NCBI GenBank assembly: GCA_002495235.1
Contig: DAEG01000013.1
Location: 7,269-27,808, forward strand
DNA length: 20,540 bases
Direction: 5' to 3'
From: Euryarchaeota archaeon UBA287
GTDB lineage: Archaea; Thermoplasmatota; UBA186; UBA287
Part shown: positions 6,821 to 14,234 of the stretch, in pieces
How positions within the stretch are numbered: the stretch's first letter is position 1
Layout: every line of letters starts with the position of its first letter
Position numbers and translations under genes: made by a program
The notes under the pieces: generated by a model
What the model was told of the DNA's origin: nothing
Database searches by the model: none
Seen by the model: the letters and a program-made list of their open reading frames with translations, nothing else

Positions 6821-8206
6821 TCATTTTACTCTCTGTGCCTTCTCTGCGTGGAGCGCCTCGATCTCTTTACGCAGCTCGTTGACCACCTCGCCCTTGAGAG
6901 GATAGAACTTCAAAAGGTCCACCAGCAGGATGACCACGAACACAACGGTGAATCCAAACATACCAAGCCTGAGGCCCATGTCCATGAACTCTGGCTCGGG
7001 TTGATCCGGAACATAGCCAATTATTGTGGACAGAAGCAGAGGAGTGCACAGACCAACTACGGCCAGGGAGATCTTCTCCACAGCAACCATCCAGCCGAAG
7101 TAGGAGCCCTCTCTCCTGATCCCTGTCTTGACCTCATCCTCATCCACCACGTCTCCCATCATCACCTCTCTCGCTATCAGAACCCCCGCGACCGAGGCTC
7201 CAGCAACGAAGCCGAACACCATCGCTCCCGGCAGGGTATGAACTACCAGAGCAAGGGAGAGAGATGCACAGAACGCTATGGAGGACAGCCCCAGGGTGAA
7301 TATCGGGCCGCGACTGATGTATACCTTTCTCCATACAAGGAAAAATGCAAACGTCCCAAGCATCTGAAGACCCAGGATGTAACTTAGTTCTGTATCCCCA
7401 AAACCTAAGGAGTGAGTGATGAAAAAGGGCATCATTGCAGAGAGCCAGCCAAACATGCACCACGTCATAAGATCAATGACCATGTAGGTGTAGAGCGACT
7501 TGTTTTTGAGGGTCAACCTGAGGCCTTCCCGTATCGACATGGGCTTCTCCGATGCGAACTCCTTCCTCTCCTCGAACCCCAGCATCGATATCAGATAGGA
7601 AGCTGACCACAGCGCACCCACAATAACTCCGCTTACCCCCCAAGCGCCAAGTTCTCCAAACCTCCCTTCAAAAACGTCCAAAAGCACGGGGAACACGACC
7701 ATTGCGATCGCTCCGCCCACCACGGCAAAGATCTGTCTCCAGACGACGACCTCTGTCCTGTCTTTGGTGCTCTCCCACACCTCCGGAAACACAGCAAACC
7801 AGCAAAGAGCCGTCATGCTGTAGGTGAACTCATATGCGACTATGGCGAGGAGGATGTACACAAAGAACCAGAGAGAACGCGGGTCGGCCAATGGCGCTCC
7901 CCCGAGGGGAGGGGAGAAGATGAGGAAATAAAATATGAGCATGAGCGGAGCCCCGATCATCATAAACGGTTTCCTGCGCCCGAACCTTGTCCGAGTCCTG
8001 TCCGATAGGGTGCCGACGATAGGATCGTTTATGGCGTTCCAGACCCCGTAACCAAGCAGAAAGACAATGCCCGCAAGCCAAGAATCGAAATGGACGATGT
8101 CGATGAGGAAAAAGAGCAGAAAGGCGCTCAGCAATTGATATGAACCTGTGTCGCCTATTGAACCAAGACCATAAACTATCTTTCCAACCCTCCCTTTTAA
8201 TGCCAT
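6821..8206 (-). CDS. GPH-family sugar:cation symporter (MFS, MelB-like)
   Basis: A 461-residue integral membrane protein with about twelve hydrophobic segments, the normal size for glycoside-pentoside-hexuronide:cation symporters. The family signature between helices 2 and 3 is intact: NDPIVGTLSDRT (60-71) followed by RFGRRKPF (74-81). It likely imports a sugar, glycoside, pentoside or uronate with Na+ or H+. There is no ribosome binding site; a TATA box at 8227-8234 lies 21-28 bases before the ATG, so the transcript is probably leaderless. It diverges from the M24 gene at 8434, and the transcribed TIM-barrel gene follows. This is the only transporter in the window and hence the probable entry point of the pathway. 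Confidence 0.9.
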   Translation of the reverse strand: MALKGRVGKIVYGLGSIGDTGSYQLLSAFLLFFLIDIVHFDSWLAGIVFLLGYGVWNAINDPIVGTLSDRTRTRFGRRKPFMMIGAPLMLIFYFLIFSPPLGGAPLADPRSLWFFVYILLAIVAYEFTYSMTALCWFAVFPEVWESTKDRTEVVVWRQIFAVVGGAIAMVVFPVLLDVFEGRFGELGAWGVSGVIVGALWSASYLISMLGFEERKEFASEKPMSIREGLRLTLKNKSLYTYMVIDLMTWCMFGWLSAMMPFFITHSLGFGDTELSYILGLQMLGTFAFFLVWRKVYISRGPIFTLGLSSIAFCASLSLALVVHTLPGAMVFGFVAGASVAGVLIAREVMMGDVVDEDEVKTGIRREGSYFGWMVAVEKISLAVVGLCTPLLLSTIIGYVPDQPEPEFMDMGLRLGMFGFTVVFVVILLVDLLKFYPLKGEVVNELRKEIEALHAEKAQRVK

Positions 8207-8226
8207 ATGTTTTTTAAAGATTTACA

Positions 8227-8268
8227 ATATAAAAGCCTTTCCCAAACTTAACTCAGGGTTTAGGACAT
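8227..8268 (-). promoter_or_regulatory. Promoter of the symporter gene, with shared upstream element
   Basis: On the minus strand ATGTCCTAAACCCTGAGTT is followed by TTTGGGAAAG and TTTTATAT, with exactly the spacing of the AOR promoter. An imperfect dyad overlaps its outer end: AGGACA (8262-8267) with TGTCCT (8271-8276), and CTCAGG (8252-8257) with CCTGAG (8274-8279). Confidence 0.65.
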
Positions 8269-8364
8269 TTTGTCCTGAGCAACCGGCTTTTGCTGGTGCA
8301 ACAAGACACTTCTTTATGCTATCGTACGATGATGGTCATGGACAACAGCATATAAAGAAAATTG

Positions 8365-8404
8365 GGACGAATCCGAAAAGCCAGAACCGAAACTCTTTTA
8401 AGAT
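8365..8404 (+). promoter_or_regulatory. Promoter of the M24 gene, weak shared element
   Basis: GGGACGAATCCGAAAAGCCAG is followed by CCGAAAC and TTTTAAG in the same register as the AOR promoter; the CCGAA, CCAG and GAAA blocks all coincide. A GGATGTGATC ribosome binding site then precedes the ATG at 8434. With 8227-8268 it makes a divergent promoter pair. Confidence 0.45.
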
Positions 8405-8433
8405 GAGAATATCTGTGAAGGATGTGATCTAAA

Positions 8434-9576
8434 ATGGCGCTATTTTCACCCATAACCCCGGAGGACCATCTGAAGAGGATCGACAGAACAAAGAGGCTGA
8501 TGGAGGAGAGGGATCTCGATCTGCTGGTCGTGTTCTCAGATGCGTGGAGAAGCGGTAACAGCAGATACCTGACAGGGATAAGACCCTATACCGGCTTCTT
8601 TTCCGAAGTGCCGGGTTACACTCAAAACATAGTTACAATCCCGCGTGAAGGAGATCCTGCTCTCTTTGTGTGTGATTTTATGCAGGATTGGGTTAAACGC
8701 GGAGTCGCTGGCACACTGAAGGAGAAGCCGTGGATCGATGTCAAACCGTGGACCCAGGTGGACAGCGCTCTGAGGGAGCTTGGCCCAAAAGTGAAGAGTG
8801 TGGGTTTTGAGGGGAAAAACATAGTCCCATGGGCAATCTATGAAGACCTGAGAACGGCCACCGGCTCAGAATTGAAGGATACAGACATCCTGGAGCTCCA
8901 GAGAAGGATCAAGAGCGAGAAAGAGATAAAACTGCTCGAGGTGGCGTCAAACATAAACGACAGGATATGCGAGGAGCTCGTTGGAGGGATAATAAGGTAC
9001 GGCGTAACCGAGAAAGAGGTACAGCGGGAGATAGAGGTTTTAGGCCACTCGATGGGCGCTGAGTACGTAGACGCCAATTTCATGCAATCTAGGAACGTCG
9101 GCTGGGCCTACGCCACAGACGCGACTATAGACGATGGGAGCCTGCTCTCGCTGCACGTGATACTGCAGTATGAGGGATACAACTCCGATAACGACAGGAT
9201 ATTCGGATTCGGTAACATCAGTAAAGAGGAGGAGGAGCTGGCAGAGATAGTCAAAGAGGCTTTTAAGAACTATCTCAATGCCGTTAAACCCGGTGTTGAA
9301 GCGATAGAGGCGATCATAGCTGCCGTAAACACCCACGATTTCGTGTGTTCAGGAGAGGAGTCCTCCGGCGCAAGCGGGCACAGCATCGGGCTTGAGGGTG
9401 AGGAAGGGCTGATAAACAACTGGACGTTTGAGGAGGGAATGGTGTTTACAGGCTCCGTTGGCGCCTACAACAAGGACATCAAAGCAACATGGGCAACAGA
9501 AGACGTGATCGTCGTGACGGAGAGCGGAGCCAGAACTCTGACCAAGTTTCCGAGGGACTGCGTCATACGCGTTTGA
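8434..9576 (+). CDS. M24-family pita-bread-fold protein with degenerate metal site (creatinase/Xaa-Pro-peptidase-like)
   Basis: A 380-residue protein with the two-domain layout of creatinase/prolidase: an N-terminal domain (about 10-150, starting RIDRTKRLMEERDLDLLVV, then LTGIRP) and a pita-bread domain (about 160-375). Of the five metal ligands of active M24 peptidases, three remain: D252 (NSDNDR), H316 (SGHSIGL) and E356 (TEDVIVV). The first aspartate is replaced by H241 (SLHVILQ) and the first glutamate by S341 (VFTGSVG). It is therefore unlikely to be an ordinary dinuclear peptidase and may be a metal-free creatinase-like hydrolase or use another chemistry. It has its own promoter, divergent from the symporter, so it is probably part of the same catabolic programme. 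Confidence 0.85.
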   Translation: MALFSPITPEDHLKRIDRTKRLMEERDLDLLVVFSDAWRSGNSRYLTGIRPYTGFFSEVPGYTQNIVTIPREGDPALFVCDFMQDWVKRGVAGTLKEKPWIDVKPWTQVDSALRELGPKVKSVGFEGKNIVPWAIYEDLRTATGSELKDTDILELQRRIKSEKEIKLLEVASNINDRICEELVGGIIRYGVTEKEVQREIEVLGHSMGAEYVDANFMQSRNVGWAYATDATIDDGSLLSLHVILQYEGYNSDNDRIFGFGNISKEEEELAEIVKEAFKNYLNAVKPGVEAIEAIIAAVNTHDFVCSGEESSGASGHSIGLEGEEGLINNWTFEEGMVFTGSVGAYNKDIKATWATEDVIVVTESGARTLTKFPRDCVIRV

Positions 9577-9779
9577 GCGGTGCAGACAAAAACAGATCCC
9601 GAGAAGCCACAAAAATGAGCTGATAGACCCAAGAACTATAGTATCAGCGTCTAGGATAAACTTGTTGTCTGAGCTGGTCTGTTTAGAGGCGTGTCAGAAG
9701 CTCGTTTCATAAATGGCTTTTATGCAGAAAACAAAGTGGATCGGGCGTAGATCCCTGTTAGACGCTCGATATGATAGTC
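9577..9779. other. Non-coding spacer after the M24 gene
   Basis: No gene, clear terminator or RNA gene is recognised here. It continues into the transposase remnant and may hold further decayed parts of it, but I see no readable fragments. Confidence 0.4.
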
Positions 9780-10018
9780 TAATCCGACCATGGCTTTTTT
9801 CACCCTGAGGCGTACAAGCCCTTCAGGATACAAAGGATCACCTCTAGAGCACAGTAGCTCTGCAGGACTGCGGAAGATGCGGTCGCGAGTCGCTGGAGAG
9901 ACGCCACAGGAGATCCTCTTGTTTCAGCTGTGTGGCTTTGGCCAGCTTTCCTTCCCATGCACACAGTTGAGTGCTTGGGGCAGCGTTGTAGAAGCATGCG
10001 CATCTCTCTAAATCCATC
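9780..10018 (-). pseudogene. Decayed TnpB (IS200/IS605-type) N-terminal fragment
   Basis: Read on the minus strand just after the SDR stop, one frame gives LERCACFYNAAPSTQLCAWEG, then Q-L-K-Q-E-D-L. A shift to another frame gives SSAVLQS followed by KGLYASG. This order matches the N-terminal part of TnpB proteins: a cysteine/arginine helix, YNAAL, an A-W-E segment, a glutamine helix, then S-x-V-L-Q. Frames are broken by TAG and TGA, and neither the RuvC motifs nor the zinc finger is visible, so it is a dead fragment. The last eight or so codons of the upstream SDR (FKLPQIFL) look like an extension into this debris. Confidence 0.4.
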
Positions 10019-10798
10019 TTAGAGGAATATCTGCGGCAGCTTGAAGGCCGTGAAACCGTTATCAACGGCGAGAACCGCGCCTGTAAGCGCATTTGAGTCA
10101 TCAGAGGCGAGGAAAAGCGCCACCTTTGCGACATCCTCGGGTTCCTGCATCCCGAAAAGCAGCATCCTGTCGAACTGCCCCTTCAGCTCCTCATCCATCG
10201 TTATGCCCGCGTTCATCGGTGTCTTTGCCCATCCGGGGCTGATGGCATTCACCCTTATGCTGAACTGCGCAAGCCTGCTAGCCATCAGCCTTGTCAGGCT
10301 CTCCACTCCTCCCTTGGATGCGGTGTAGGAAAAGCCTGACCCGTCCCAGATGCGCGCAGCCGAGGATGAGGTGTTTATTATCTTCCCGCCCCCTGTCTTC
10401 ATCATCTCCGGGATGACGTACTTCGAGCAGAGAAAAACGCTCTTCAGATTGATGCCAATGACCCTGTCCCACGTCTCTTCCTCTATCTCGTGGGGCAGAA
10501 CTGTGTCCTCCACCGGGGCTATCCCTACATTGTTGTAGAGCACGTCTATCCTGCCATACCTCTCAACCGCAGAGCTAACCATCCCCTCCACGCTTTTCGC
10601 GTCAGACACGTCCACCCTGGCGAACGTCGATTCCCCACCCTCCTCTCTTACTATATCAACGGTTTCGTTGCCGTTCTTCTCGTCGATGTCGGCAACAACA
10701 ACATTCGCTCCCTCCCTTGTGAACAGCACAGCAGCAGCCCTACCCATCCCGGATCCTGCCCCGGTTATCACCGCAACCCTGCCCTGCAGTCTTTTCAT
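10019..10798 (-). CDS. Short-chain dehydrogenase/reductase (SDR), classical
   Basis: A 259-residue NAD(P)-dependent oxidoreductase. The cofactor motif TGAGSGMG (12-19), NNVG (89-92), the catalytic serine near 145, and Y158/K162 in SYTASKGG are all present, followed by the conserved IRVNAISPGWAKTPM. An aspartate after the second strand (VVVADIDE) favours NAD over NADP. It probably oxidises a sugar or sugar-alcohol hydroxyl, but SDR substrates cannot be read from sequence. It is the last gene of the SCP2-epimerase-SDR operon, seven bases after the epimerase. Its C-terminus runs a few residues past the usual VDNGFTA ending, up to the TnpB remnant, hinting that an insertion altered the original 3' end. 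Confidence 0.88.
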   Translation of the reverse strand: MKRLQGRVAVITGAGSGMGRAAAVLFTREGANVVVADIDEKNGNETVDIVREEGGESTFARVDVSDAKSVEGMVSSAVERYGRIDVLYNNVGIAPVEDTVLPHEIEEETWDRVIGINLKSVFLCSKYVIPEMMKTGGGKIINTSSSAARIWDGSGFSYTASKGGVESLTRLMASRLAQFSIRVNAISPGWAKTPMNAGITMDEELKGQFDRMLLFGMQEPEDVAKVALFLASDDSNALTGAVLAVDNGFTAFKLPQIFL

Positions 10799-10805
10799 CC
10801 TGCCT

Positions 10806-11612
10806 CTAGGACATGCACCTTTTCAGGTACGCCACACACCTGGTCAATTCATCTCCAGGGTCTCCCTCACCCGGGATCGCGCACTCCAGCGCCATGTACC
10901 CCCCGTATCCTATCTTTTTCAGAGAGTTGAAGATGGACCTGAAGTCTATGTGCCCATAACCGGGGAGCAGCCTGTTGTTTTCGGCGAGATGAACGTGGCA
11001 GATGTAGTCGCCAGCCCGCTCTATGGCTTCATGGATGTCTCTCTCTTCAAAGTTCATCTCGCACGTGTCTGCCATTATCCTGATGTTATCTATGCCCACC
11101 TCTTCACAGATACCCACCGCCTGATCCAGCCTGTTGATGAAGTGGTTTTCGTACCTGTTTACGGGTTCGAGAGCCATGATCCCACCGACATCCTCTGCAT
11201 GCTTTCCCACATCCCTCACAAGATCGAGCAGCAATTTTCTCTCAGCCTCTGTCGGGACCGGCGCCAGCATGATCGCCTCAGCACTCAGAGGCTCTTCCTG
11301 CACCGCCCCAAAAGTCACAGCGTTTACATCCGCCGCCAGGCTCACGCTTTTTTTCCAGAGGGCGCCTCTTGCCACAACGTTCTCGCTGTCCAATGGTGCC
11401 ATGGAGGCGGGTCCTGCTATTATCACCGAGGACGGCTTGACGCGGTAAGAGGCCGCGATCTCGTTTATCTCTCTGGCCTTTGCTTTGAGATCCAGGTCTT
11501 CATCGTCCACCAGCCACAGCTCAATCCCCTCAAAGCCGTATCTCTCCAGGTTCTCGAACTTCTCCCTCAAGCTGTTGCCGGGGGTTATTGCGTCAACGCA
11601 TGATAGTCTCAT
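10806..11612 (-). CDS. Sugar phosphate isomerase/epimerase-like TIM barrel (AP-endonuclease 2 family)
   Basis: A 268-residue TIM barrel resembling D-tagatose 3-epimerase and hydroxypyruvate isomerase. The four metal ligands are at the family positions: E149 (MALEPVNRYEN), D182 (MADTCEMN), H208 (HVHLAEN) and E243 (MALECAIPG). The residue three after D182 is E185, where tagatose/psicose epimerases usually have the substrate-binding histidine of D-T-x-H-M-N, so the substrate may differ. The start ATG at 11612 follows the SCP2 stop by 12 bases, and the SDR begins seven bases after its stop. It would interconvert keto-sugars or aldose/ketose pairs before oxidation by the adjacent SDR. Family firm, substrate unknown. 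Confidence 0.85.
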   Translation of the reverse strand: MRLSCVDAITPGNSLREKFENLERYGFEGIELWLVDDEDLDLKAKAREINEIAASYRVKPSSVIIAGPASMAPLDSENVVARGALWKKSVSLAADVNAVTFGAVQEEPLSAEAIMLAPVPTEAERKLLLDLVRDVGKHAEDVGGIMALEPVNRYENHFINRLDQAVGICEEVGIDNIRIMADTCEMNFEERDIHEAIERAGDYICHVHLAENNRLLPGYGHIDFRSIFNSLKKIGYGGYMALECAIPGEGDPGDELTRCVAYLKRCMS

Positions 11613-11624
11613 TTTACTGCTCTC

Positions 11625-11954
11625 TTATATTATCCCCAGCCCCTTGAGCTTCAATCCGGCGCTTATATCTCCCTTGAACTTCAGCTTTCCGGTCATGTAC
11701 GCCTTTTCACCGGTTATCTTTCCATTCACCATGTCAACGTAGTCTGTGTCATTCATCTTCACTGTTATGGTGGGAGACTCATGGATCCCCTGTTTCACCT
11801 CAAGCTTCTGATCCTTTACGACTATGTACCAGTCTCCGCCATTGTCCCCCGTGATGCTCATCTGCGCTATGCACACTATACCGGCAGACTTGCTCGGGTC
11901 AAACTTCGCTGGCAGCTCTTTCTCAAAAAACTCCTTTGGTGTGTTCACGACCAT
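11625..11954 (-). CDS. SCP2 sterol-transfer-domain protein
   Basis: A 109-residue single-domain protein. It matches the SCP2 fold in its N-terminal PKEFFEKELPAKFD, the strand WYIVVKDQKLEVKQG, then SPTITVKMNDTDYVDMVNGKITGEKAYMTGKLKFKGDISAGLKL, the most conserved part of the family. SCP2 domains bind lipids or other hydrophobic ligands; in archaeal catabolic operons the role is not known. I chose the ATG at 11954, which follows GAGGTGAGGAAA, instead of the GTG at 11963 that lies within the ribosome binding site. It heads the operon with the epimerase and SDR. The leader and first residues resemble those of the 36-residue ORF at 13240-13350. Confidence 0.85.
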   Translation of the reverse strand: MVVNTPKEFFEKELPAKFDPSKSAGIVCIAQMSITGDNGGDWYIVVKDQKLEVKQGIHESPTITVKMNDTDYVDMVNGKITGEKAYMTGKLKFKGDISAGLKLKGLGII

Positions 11955-11985
11955 TTTCCTCACCTCAAATAAAATGATTTTTATC

Positions 11986-12030
11986 AGTTATAACCCTTTC
12001 CTGACTCCTACTTCAGTTTTGTGATATCAT
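11986..12030 (-). promoter_or_regulatory. Promoter of the SCP2-epimerase-SDR operon, with shared element
   Basis: On the minus strand GATATCACAAAACTGAAGTA is followed by CAGGAAAG and GTTATAACT in the same register as the AOR promoter. The TATA box is about 32-38 bases before the ATG at 11954, leaving a short leader with a strong ribosome binding site. Confidence 0.6.
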
Positions 12031-12316
12031 AACGCCATTCAACGACTGAAGTTGTGGACTTCCTCAGAAGACTGGGATAATGTTATTTGACAGCTCTCTG
12101 GCTTCTTATCTAGTTCCTAGTGGTCTATAGGTCAGCGTCCAGTAGAACTTGCCAAGACTCCCGAAAGGCCTTCGGCAGATCTGTGCTATTTGGTTTACAA
12201 TAACAAGTTGGAGAGATGCCCTACAAGTCCTGTACCTACCAGAATGAGTTCTTGGCCGAATATCTTTATCAATCCTGAAGGAATGCGTGCAAGCTATTCC
12301 GCTTTTGCTGCAGCTA
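12031..12316. other. Gene-free spacer with one copy of a short hairpin repeat arm
   Basis: No ORF with coding character or RNA gene is evident. TTCGGCAGATCTGT at 12171-12184 matches, with one change, the repeated sequence in the spacer at 18051-18123. CCGAA (12161-12165) pairs with TTCGG (12171-12175). Confidence 0.4.
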
Positions 12317-13243
12317 CTATAGATTTAAAATTTTTTGCGCGTTGCCACCCAGTATAGCCGAGACCTCTTTCTCCGTGAACTCTATGCCTTTAGGAGCATT
12401 TTGTGGGAGATTTTTTATTAGATGCATATACTGCAATGGAGGACAAACCAGTCTGAAACAGGGGCCATCGGTCCCAAACAATATCCTATTGCATCCCAAT
12501 TCATCTATCGTAGATCGCAACATATGGCAGAACGAACCGTAATTCGTTCCCGCTTCCACCTCCCATCCTGAGATATCAACCATTATATTGGCTTTAACTG
12601 AGCAGATCGCCAGCAGATCTCGCCACCAACCGAGAGCTGTATGAGCTGCTATCATCCTTAAGTCTGGAAAATCTGTGGCTATATCGTCCAGGTGATTTGG
12701 ATGCGAGAACTTGCTTTTGTAGGGGAGTATGGTAGGGCCAGAGTGAAACAGCACAGGAATCCTTAATTCCATTGCTTTTTCATAGAGCGGGTAGAACCTT
12801 TCATCATTTGGAAAGAAACCAGCGGCAGGATGTATTTTAAGTCCCTTCATACCCCACTCTTTAACGCATCTCTCAAGGAACTCTGGACAGCTCTTCCTTC
12901 TTGGATCTACACCAGCAAAGGCTATCAGCTTATTGGGATACTTTTTAACGATTTCTGCATGTTTATAGTTTTGATCCTCGATCGAAACTTTTGCTTCATG
13001 CCCGAAACCAAAATCCTGTGGCAGTATAACCGTTTTATCGATTTCCTCGCCCATCTCATCTATAAGTAACTCACCGGTAGGATCCCACAGGGATGAGAGA
13101 ATACCCTCCTCCATCTCGTCATACGACACCTCTTTTCCCATGACGGAGGCTGCTTTATCTGCTGAAGTTTTTACCCATCCCCACCAGTATTCGTGAGGTA
13201 ACCAATCATCTACAAACAAATGTGAATGGATGTCTATTATCAT
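12317..13243 (-). CDS. Amidohydrolase-2 (ACMSD-like) metal-dependent hydrolase
   Basis: A 308-residue TIM-barrel metalloenzyme. Visible ligand motifs are the N-terminal HxH (DIHSHLF, H6 and H8), GLKIHP, the strand-ending VLFHSGPT, MIAAHTALGWW and the metal-binding aspartate of ILFGTDGP. These belong to the amidohydrolase-2 family, which includes ACMSD and related decarboxylases and lactone or amide hydrolases. I chose the ATG at 13243, which overlaps the stop of the 36-residue ORF upstream (ATGA), over the TTG at 13255. It may hydrolyse a lactone or decarboxylate an acid in the catabolic route. Base composition is somewhat more AT-rich than in the SDR/AOR genes. Specific reaction unknown. Confidence 0.83.
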   Translation of the reverse strand: MIIDIHSHLFVDDWLPHEYWWGWVKTSADKAASVMGKEVSYDEMEEGILSSLWDPTGELLIDEMGEEIDKTVILPQDFGFGHEAKVSIEDQNYKHAEIVKKYPNKLIAFAGVDPRRKSCPEFLERCVKEWGMKGLKIHPAAGFFPNDERFYPLYEKAMELRIPVLFHSGPTILPYKSKFSHPNHLDDIATDFPDLRMIAAHTALGWWRDLLAICSVKANIMVDISGWEVEAGTNYGSFCHMLRSTIDELGCNRILFGTDGPCFRLVCPPLQYMHLIKNLPQNAPKGIEFTEKEVSAILGGNAQKILNL

Positions 13244-13350
13244 TCCATCCCCCAATCTTTTCTAAAATTCTTTTCAATTACGGCAAACTCATTTTCCTCC
13301 CTTATTTGCGGCTCTTTTTCAAAGAACTGCCTTAGCGATTTTACAGCCAT
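13240..13350 (-). CDS. Small ORF (36 residues), possibly a truncated SCP2-like start
   Basis: The ORF begins MAVKSLRQFFEKEPQIREEN and ends FRKDWGME. It has a strong ribosome binding site (GAGGTGAGGAAATG), a promoter with the shared element, and its TGA overlaps the amidohydrolase ATG. The placement suggests it is translated and coupled to the amidohydrolase. Its first residues resemble those of the SCP2 protein (FFEKE-P at the same distance from the start), and the leader before the ATG is also alike, so it may derive from a duplicated SCP2 5' region. It is charged, with no membrane segment. Function unknown. Confidence 0.5.
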   Translation of the reverse strand: MAVKSLRQFFEKEPQIREENEFAVIEKNFRKDWGME

Positions 13351-13382
13351 TTCCTCACCTCGGATAAAATAGGATTGCATCA

Positions 13383-13424
13383 TTTATATAACATTCCTAA
13401 ATCTTGCTTCGGGTTTGAGACCTG
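13383..13424 (-). promoter_or_regulatory. Promoter of the small ORF-amidohydrolase operon, with shared element
   Basis: On the minus strand GGTCTCAAACCCGAAGCAAG is followed by TTAGGAATG and TTATATAA. GTCTCAAACCCGAAG is identical over 15 bases to the copy before the AOR gene. The TATA box lies one or two bases nearer than in the other copies. Confidence 0.65.
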
Positions 13425-13447
13425 CTTACCCTGCGCTGTTGTCTCAC

Positions 13448-14233
13448 CTATTCCGTATTCACCAGTCCTCCGGTCACGTTCACAGCCTGCCCCGTCATGA
13501 ACGCGGCATAATCCGATGCCAGAAACACCGCGACCTTTGCGACATCCTCAGGTTCCTCCAGCCTGCCCAGAGGAGTGAAAGAGACGTATTCCTCCTTTAT
13601 GTCCTCCGGCTTGGCGTCTCCACCACGAAGTTCAGCGCTCCACGCAGCCTCCCGCTCCTGCATGGAGGTTCTGACAGTCCCGGGGCACACGGAGTTAACG
13701 TTGATCCCTAAGGGAGCGAGCTCAAGCGCCAGGCTCTTGGCGTAAGCGATGACCCCGTGCTTGGAGGCGTTGTAGTGCGCCTGTGTAGGAGTGCCACTCT
13801 TTCCGGCCGCTGACGCCGTGCATATTATTCTGCCGCTGCACTGCCTGATCATCTGCTTCGCAACAGCCCGAGTCACCAGAAACGTGCCCTTCAGGTTGAC
13901 GTCCATGTTGAAGTCCCACCTCTCTTCAGGCATGTCTATTACGCATTCCATGGAGGAGACCCCTGCGTTACTCATCAGTATGTCTATGACGCCGAACCTC
14001 TCTACAGTCTTTGCGACGAGATCATCGACGTCCTCTCTAGACCTGACGTCAACCTTTACCGCCAGCGATCCTCTTCCGAGCTCTCTTACCTCCCTGGCCG
14101 TCTGCTCTGCCTCGTCCAGATTGATGTCAGCGACGACAACGTCTGCCCCCTCCCTGGCAAAAGCGAGCGCGATCGCTTTCCCTATGCCCCTGCCAGCACC
14201 AGTGACTATCGCAACTCTGTCTTTTAGCAGCAT
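13448..14233 (-). CDS. Short-chain dehydrogenase/reductase (SDR), classical
   Basis: A 261-residue NAD(P)-dependent oxidoreductase with a complete active site: cofactor motif TGAGRGIG (11-18), SNAG (89-92), S142 (TASAAG), and Y155/K159 in HYNASKHG, then INVNSVCPGTVRT. VVVADIN favours NAD. The ATG at 14233 follows GAGGTGTGG, and one base separates it from the stop of the upstream SDR. The ORF extends further upstream to 14374, but that part lies inside the neighbouring gene in another frame and carries no SDR features. It is the third gene of the AOR-SDR-SDR operon and may act on the substrate of, or as partner to, the degenerate SDR before it. Confidence 0.88.
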   Translation of the reverse strand: MLLKDRVAIVTGAGRGIGKAIALAFAREGADVVVADINLDEAEQTAREVRELGRGSLAVKVDVRSREDVDDLVAKTVERFGVIDILMSNAGVSSMECVIDMPEERWDFNMDVNLKGTFLVTRAVAKQMIRQCSGRIICTASAAGKSGTPTQAHYNASKHGVIAYAKSLALELAPLGINVNSVCPGTVRTSMQEREAAWSAELRGGDAKPEDIKEEYVSFTPLGRLEEPEDVAKVAVFLASDYAAFMTGQAVNVTGGLVNTE

Positions 14234-14234
14234 G

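Noticed and set aside
10668..11603. Long plus-strand ORF of 311 residues opposite the epimerase gene
   Set aside because: It is the antisense shadow of a gene with intact metal ligands and proper operon spacing; its translation shows no recognisable domain.
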